NCBI RefSeq assembly: GCF_040686855.1
Contig: NZ_JBFBOG010000001.1
Coordinates: 248,001 to 312,000, forward strand
Source of the DNA: Leifsonia sp040686855
GTDB taxonomy: Bacteria; Actinomycetota; Actinomycetes; Actinomycetales; Microbacteriaceae
DNA length: 64,000 bases
Direction: 5' to 3'
Each line of letters opens with the position of its first letter. Position 1 is the stretch's first letter. Made by a program: the position numbers and the translations under genes. Under the pieces are notes generated by a model. That model was not told the origin of the DNA. It made no database searches and was given only the letters and a program-made list of their open reading frames with translations. This document shows positions 60,512 through 64,000 of this stretch, in pieces.

Positions 60512-60885
60512 CCCCCGGTAACGCCGTCCACGTAGAACCAGTCGCCGCCGTCGCGCACGAAGCGGGACACCTCGTGCAGGCTGCCGCGCTCGGAGCCCTT
60601 GTAGTAGGCGGTGAACGCGACCACGCCATCCATGTCGAAGGGTCCGCCGCGCTCGGTGCCCTCGATGTCCAGCCGGTACCAGCGGAGGCCCGGGTCGAGT
60701 TCGAGGGTCGCCGGGCGCGTGGAGGGATGCCAGCTGCGCAGCAAATAGTCGGCGTCCCCCAGCGCGAAGGCGCTGAAACGCGACCGCATCAGCCGTTCGG
60801 CGGTCGGCGCCGACGCGCCGGCGTGGATCGGGCCGCAGCAGACGTCGTAGGTCTCGCCGCTGAGGCAGGGGCACCGGGTGGTCAC
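60508..60885 (-). CDS. YchJ/UPF0225 family protein with SEC-C motif
   Basis: A 125-residue protein: an N-terminal SEC-C type zinc knuckle, C-P-C-L-S-G ... C-C (Cys5, Cys7, Cys16, Cys17), followed by an NTF2-like/YchJ domain with M-R-S-R-F-S-A-F-A-L-G-D and R-Y-L-x-S-W-H-P-like L-L-R-S-W-H-P-S-T-R-P. Function unknown, cytosolic. It overlaps the convergent Ig-like gene by four bases. Confidence 0.9.
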   Translation of the reverse strand: MTTRCPCLSGETYDVCCGPIHAGASAPTAERLMRSRFSAFALGDADYLLRSWHPSTRPATLELDPGLRWYRLDIEGTERGGPFDMDGVVAFTAYYKGSERGSLHEVSRFVRDGGDWFYVDGVTGG

Positions 60886-60913
60886 CCTCTGAGCCTAACC
60901 GCCGGCACGAAGA

Positions 60914-60961
60914 GGCCCGGCCGGCGGCCGCGTCGGGGGGATCTCGGTCGCCGGCCGGGCC
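60914..60961. terminator. hairpin downstream of the VOC gene
   Basis: Perfect 13-base arms ggcccggccggcg and cgccggccgggcc with a 22-base loop, lying about 100 bases past the VOC stop in its direction of transcription and 28 bases before the YchJ start. It probably insulates the two genes. Confidence 0.6.
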
Positions 60962-61058
60962 GGGGACACCTCACCAGAAAGGGTGTCGCGACCAGTGTGC
61001 GGCACCAGTTCGGGAAACATCTCGGGATGGGCTGAGGGCTTTCGCAGAACCCGCTTGT

Positions 61059-61439
61059 CTACTGTTGCGCGGCTTGCTCCCCGGCCTTCTCGCCGGCCTC
61101 GACGACGCAGAACCGGTTGCCGTCGGGGTCGGCGAGCACGACATAGTCGGCGCCCTCCTCGTACTCCCACTCGACCTCGGACGCGCCGAGCCCCCGCAAC
61201 CGCTCGACCTCCGCGGCCTGGTCGGAGGCGTACAGGTCGAGGTGGTGCCGCGGGCTCGGGTTCGCCTCGCTCCCCACCAGTTTCAGCGCCAGCTGCACGC
61301 CCCTCCCCTCAGCGGGTTCGAGCAGCGCCCAGTCCACGTCCGGCTCGTACCGCGGCCGGTAGCCGAGGGCCGCGGTCCAGAAGGCGACGGCGCGGGGAAG
61401 GTCGCGGACACCCCACACGATGGATCCGATCCTGATCAT
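61059..61439 (-). CDS. VOC (glyoxalase/bleomycin-resistance) family protein
   Basis: A 126-residue vicinal-oxygen-chelate protein made of two beta-alpha-beta-beta-beta modules: the first opens R-I-G-S-I-V-W-G-V-R-D-L, the second has H-L-D-L-Y-A-S-D and ends with A-D-P-D-G-N-R-F-C-V-V-E, the common metal/ligand end motif. Members are dioxygenases, glyoxalases or antibiotic-binding proteins; the ligand here is unknown. Confidence 0.85.
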   Translation of the reverse strand: MIRIGSIVWGVRDLPRAVAFWTAALGYRPRYEPDVDWALLEPAEGRGVQLALKLVGSEANPSPRHHLDLYASDQAAEVERLRGLGASEVEWEYEEGADYVVLADPDGNRFCVVEAGEKAGEQAAQQ

Positions 61440-61501
61440 GCCCCCACCCTCGGCCTGTCCGCTCTCCGTGGCAACCGTCGCGACGGTGTAGCGTTGAGCC
61501 C

Positions 61502-61609
61502 ATGGAAGGTCTGCTCATCGGATTCATCTGGCTCGTCGTCATCGTCGGCGGCGGCATCGCCCTCGCGGCCGTCATCCAGATGATCAAGGCGCCCTACCGC
61601 AACCGCTAG
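61502..61609 (+). CDS. 35-residue single-helix membrane peptide
   Basis: A small ORF beginning MEGLLIGFIW and ending K-A-P-Y-R-N-R. One hydrophobic helix (about 4-26) is followed by a basic tail, giving an N-out or N-in anchor. It is divergent from the VOC gene and 40 bases before the tRNA. The clean membrane-helix pattern, positive-inside tail and GC-rich third positions make it likely real; function unknown. Confidence 0.5.
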   Translation: MEGLLIGFIWLVVIVGGGIALAAVIQMIKAPYRNR

Positions 61610-61649
61610 ACGCCCGTCCCCCGCCGCCTGCCGGCGCGCCGCGGGCCCG

Positions 61650-61723
61650 GCCCCCATAGCCCAATCGGTAGAGGCAGGCGACTTAAACTCGCCCGAGTGT
61701 GGGTTCGAGTCCCACTGGGGGTA
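61650..61723 (+). tRNA. tRNA-Leu (anticodon UAA), class I-type short variable arm
   Basis: A complete cloverleaf is readable: acceptor 61650-61656 pairing with 61716-61722 (one terminal G-U), D-arm from 61659, anticodon stem GGCGA/TCGCC around loop CTTAAAC with anticodon TAA at 61684-61686, a 5-base variable region, T-arm GTGGG-TTCGAGT-CCCAC and discriminator A at 61723. CCA is not encoded. Leu tRNAs normally have a long variable arm; this one does not. Confidence 0.85.
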
Positions 61724-61738
61724 CTGCGGTTCCGCCAC

Positions 61739-61808
61739 GTCATAAGCCCTGCGACGAGAATTATGAGCTAACCTTTTATCTCATAAGACTGAAGGGGCGC
61801 CTTATGAC
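61739..61808. promoter_or_regulatory. nested palindromes in front of fic
   Basis: An outer pair gtcataag (61739-61746) / cttatgac (61801-61808) encloses an inner pair ttatgag (61761-61767) / ctcataa (61780-61786); all four share the ATAAG/CTTAT core. The outer right arm covers the fic ATG at 61804. The region is much AT-richer than its surroundings. It reads as an operator array, likely for autoregulation. Confidence 0.55.
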
Positions 61809-62988
61809 GTCGTCGTGGCCCGCTCTGCAATGGGAGCGACGCCGCTGGGTTCCCAGCGCCGGGTGGGGCACCCGCGCGGACCGCCGGCTGGCCGATGAAT
61901 GGTACGAGTCGGCACTGCCTCCGTTCATCGCCTCCCTCACTCCTGACGTCGGCGCGCTGTCGACCGCTGCAGAGCTGGCGACTCTCGAACTGAGTCGCTT
62001 CGATTCCGAGCTTGGCGCACGTGTTCTCTCTTTCGCGCCCGTCCTTCTGCGCTCAGAAGCAACGTCCTCATCACAGATTGAAAACCTCACTGCGTCCGCG
62101 CGTGCCATCTTCTCGGCCGAACTGGGAGCTCGGACAGGGCGAAACGCCGAGCAGATCGCCGCAAACACCCGTGCACTGCAAGCGGCCATCGGTCTATCGG
62201 AGAGGCTGACAGCGGATGCCATCACCGAGATGCACGCAGTCCTGATGGCCGAGCAGCCACGTCATACGCCGGGTAAATGGAGGGAGGAGGCGGTCTGGAT
62301 CGGCACGCGGTCGGACTCGCCCGTAGGGGCAGAGTTCGTCGCGCCCGGCTACGAGCGCGTTCCTGAGCTGATCGAGGATCTTGTGGCCTTCGCCGACCGC
62401 CCTGATCTGCCGCCGCTCATCGCTACTGCAATCGCCCATGCGCAGTTCGAAACGATCCACCCCTTTACCGACGGCAACGGCCGCACCGGACGGGCTCTCG
62501 CTCAGGCCATGCTGCGCAATCGCGGCGTGACCCGAAGCATTGCGGTCCCCGTTTCCGCCGGGCTCCTGGCGGATGTCGAGGGATATCACGCCGCTCTTAC
62601 GGCCTACCGAGCCGGAGACATCGCGCCGATCATCCGTGCCTTCGCGGACGCATCGTTCCGCGCAGTGGACAACGCGCGGCGGCTGGTAGACGAGATCGAT
62701 GTCATCCGCACGGAATGGAATGAACGCCTCACCGCACGACGAGACAGCAACGCTTGGAAGCTGCTGGACATCCTGATCCGCCGACCGGTACTGGACTCCG
62801 CGACCGCCGCAGCAGAGCTGGGTGTCAAACAGCCGAACATCTATCCACCGCTACGTGCACTGGTGGACGCAGGCATCCTCAAGTCGAAGGCGGAGCACCA
62901 GCTCGGGCCCTTCTGGCGCACTGATGAAGTGCTTTCAGCCGTGGACCGTTTCGCCAAGCGCGCGGGGCGACGCGAGGCCGCCTCCTGA
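61804..62988 (+). CDS. Fic family protein with C-terminal winged helix
   Basis: A 394-residue class II Fic protein. The catalytic motif H-P-F-T-D-G-N-G-R-T-G-R is intact at 219-230, so AMP-transfer (or related nucleotidyl transfer) to a hydroxyl is expected. The N-terminal inhibitory helix motif [S/T]xxxE[G/N] is S-S-Q-I-E-N at 89-94, placing the clamp in the same chain. The C-terminal ~90 residues carry a winged-helix-like D-S-A-T-A-A-A-E-L-G-V-K-Q-P-N-I-Y. GC is about 55-60 % in sampled lines, and a tRNA lies just upstream, so acquisition is plausible. Confidence 0.88.
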   Translation: MTSSWPALQWERRRWVPSAGWGTRADRRLADEWYESALPPFIASLTPDVGALSTAAELATLELSRFDSELGARVLSFAPVLLRSEATSSSQIENLTASARAIFSAELGARTGRNAEQIAANTRALQAAIGLSERLTADAITEMHAVLMAEQPRHTPGKWREEAVWIGTRSDSPVGAEFVAPGYERVPELIEDLVAFADRPDLPPLIATAIAHAQFETIHPFTDGNGRTGRALAQAMLRNRGVTRSIAVPVSAGLLADVEGYHAALTAYRAGDIAPIIRAFADASFRAVDNARRLVDEIDVIRTEWNERLTARRDSNAWKLLDILIRRPVLDSATAAAELGVKQPNIYPPLRALVDAGILKSKAEHQLGPFWRTDEVLSAVDRFAKRAGRREAAS

Positions 62989-62999
62989 TAGCGCACGAA

Positions 63000-63025
63000 G
63001 GCCCGGCCCCTCACGGGACCGGGCC
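63000..63025. terminator. bidirectional terminator (fic / ndh)
   Basis: ggcccgg (63000-63006) pairs with ccgggcc (63019-63025), with inner ccc/ggg pairing, between the two convergent stops. Confidence 0.7.
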
Positions 63026-63044
63026 CTCACGTGTCAGCGGTCGG

Positions 63045-64000
63045 CTACTTGGCCGAGACCTCTGCGGGCTGCTTCTCGGCGGCCTTCTTGCGGGCCGGGG
63101 CCTTCTTCGCGGGCTCCTCCGGGGCGGCCTCGACGGCCGGCTTCGGGCGGGCGGCGAACTCCTCGAACCCGGCGCGCGGGTTCTGGACGGCCTGCAGCGA
63201 CACGATGTCGCGGCCGAGCCACAGGTTGTTCCACCAGCCCCACAGCACGCGCCACTTGCGCTCCCACGTCGGCATGGCCAGACCGTGGTAGCCGCGGTGG
63301 GCGGCCCAGCCGAAGAAGCCCTTGACGGCGATCTTGCCGGACTGCAGCACGCCGATGCCGACGCCGAGGCCGGCGACCGCGCCGAGGCTCTTGTGGTAGT
63401 ACTGGCGCGGCAGCTCGCCGCGGAGCGTCGCGATGATGTTCTTCGCCATCAGCTTGCCCTGGCGCACCGCGTGCTGAGCGTTCGGCACGCAGTAGCCGCC
63501 GACGCCCGCACCGGTGAGGTCCGGGACGGCGGACACGTCGCCGGCGCCCCACGCGTCCTGGATGATCTCGTCCTCGGTGCCCACGCGGAGGTCGGCGCGG
63601 ACGCGCAGGCGGCCGCGCTCCTCAATCGGGAGGTCCGTGTGGCGCACGACGGTCGGGTTCGCCATGACGCCGGCGGTCCAGACGATCAGGTCGGACTCGA
63701 AGGTCTCGCCGGTCGACAGCTGGATGACGCCGTCCACCGCGCTCTGCAGCTGGGTCTCGAGGTGGATCTCCGCGCCGCGCTCGGCGAGGTTCTTGATGAC
63801 CCAGTGACTGGTCGGCAGCGAGACCTCGGGCATGATCCGGCCCATGGCCTCGATCAGGTGGAAGTGCGTGTCCTCGAAGGCGATCTCCGGGTAGCGCTTC
63901 AGCAGCGCGCTGGCGAAGGAGCGCAGCTCGGCGAAGATCTCGATGCCGGCGAAGCCGCCGCCGACGACCACGACGGTGAGGAGGCGGTCGCGCTCGGGCC
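63045..64000 (-). CDS. type II NADH dehydrogenase-like FAD oxidoreductase (5' end beyond the window)
   Basis: The C-terminal ~318 residues of an NAD(P)/FAD-dependent oxidoreductase; the frame stays open to the window edge, so the start and the FAD-binding N-terminus are missing. The NADH-binding Rossmann motif V-V-V-G-G-G-F-A-G-I-E is visible near 63940-63975, followed by W-T-A-G-V-M-A-N and W-G-A-G-D-V-S-A-V-P. A membrane-associating C-terminal region contains Y-Y-H-K-S-L-G-A-V-A, and then an Ala/Lys/Pro-rich tail. It feeds electrons from NADH to menaquinone without proton pumping. Confidence 0.88.
   Translation of the reverse strand, partial: PERDRLLTVVVVGGGFAGIEIFAELRSFASALLKRYPEIAFEDTHFHLIEAMGRIMPEVSLPTSHWVIKNLAERGAEIHLETQLQSAVDGVIQLSTGETFESDLIVWTAGVMANPTVVRHTDLPIEERGRLRVRADLRVGTEDEIIQDAWGAGDVSAVPDLTGAGVGGYCVPNAQHAVRQGKLMAKNIIATLRGELPRQYYHKSLGAVAGLGVGIGVLQSGKIAVKGFFGWAAHRGYHGLAMPTWERKWRVLWGWWNNLWLGRDIVSLQAVQNPRAGFEEFAARPKPAVEAAPEEPAKKAPARKKAAEKQPAEVSAK

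Noticed and set aside
58439..60874. 811-codon minus-strand frame over the Ig-like gene
   Set aside because: Low-complexity Arg/Gly/Asp composition without domains; the plus frame has signal peptide, Ig-like units and helices.

Overview
The window is a GC-rich (about 70 %) actinobacterial chromosome segment, most likely from a Leifsonia-like member of the Microbacteriaceae. This rests on codon use, on lineage-restricted small families (a tandem pair of ~110-residue proteins often misnamed 'ATP-dependent DNA ligase', and DUF6264-, DUF4245- and DUF4307-like proteins), and on the conserved block greA / DUF4307 / (mca) / small membrane protein known from mycothiol-producing actinobacteria. There are about 70 protein genes, one tRNA and many strong hairpins at gene ends. 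There is no rRNA, CRISPR array, insertion sequence or complete prophage.

Layout. 1-6 kb: a quinone-oxidoreductase-like MDR enzyme, a paralogous pair of small proteins, an MFS exporter, an MgtC-family protein, an alpha/beta hydrolase and a sugar acetyltransferase. 6.2-8.1 kb: one lower-GC 625-residue orphan. 8.3-11.9 kb: a CHAP-type amidase pair, a small monooxygenase, a hypothetical gene, a lipoprotein gene inside a duplication scar, and a membrane protein. 11.9-17.2 kb: ychF, a methyltransferase, a DEDDh exonuclease, rmuC and glpX. 17.4-22.3 kb: an operon of a COG4091-like oxidoreductase, a FadR-type regulator, an MHS transporter and a four-carbon acid-sugar kinase, with a perfect FadR-type operator at its head, divergent from fba. 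22.4-31.6 kb: fba, a DUF6264 protein, ispH, xseA-xseB, a DUF4245 protein, carbonic anhydrase, fumC, an orphan Cas2-like protein and a PIN-PhoH ATPase. 31.8-35.8 kb: class V aminotransferase, uppS, hemolysin III, and a divergent Lrp/LysE pair. 35.9-39.05 kb: a three-gene cassette of WXG100-like protein, large DUF1023 hydrolase and lipoprotein that looks like a secreted effector with an immunity lipoprotein. 39.1-43.8 kb: greA, DUF4307, a remnant of mca, ilvA, an AI-2E permease and a hypothetical. 43.9-47.9 kb: a complete ABC uptake system. 48-53.5 kb: a YcaQ-family protein, an ABC-2 exporter with its TetR regulator, lemA and htpX. 53.5-58.1 kb: a tightly overlapping TetR / MFS / D-threonine-aldolase-like / sugar-lactone-oxidase operon. 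58.2-64 kb: an Ig-like membrane protein, YchJ and VOC proteins, a 35-residue membrane peptide, a tRNA with anticodon UAA but a short variable arm, a Fic protein under a nested palindrome, and the 3' part of a type II NADH dehydrogenase running off the window.

How the parts fit. Most of the window is housekeeping: central carbon (fba, glpX, fumC), isoprenoid and cell wall (ispH, uppS), DNA repair (xseAB, rmuC), and transcript handling (greA, phoH). Into this are set lower-GC accessory genes (the 625-residue orphan, the Cas2-like gene, the hydrolase/lipoprotein cassette, fic). The best candidates for something undescribed are the WXG100-like/DUF1023/lipoprotein cassette, the acid-sugar operon with its operator, and the aldolase/lactone-oxidase operon. 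Two evolutionary scars stand out: mca reduced to a 23-codon ORF that still has its ribosome binding site, and a tandem-duplication junction in front of ychF.
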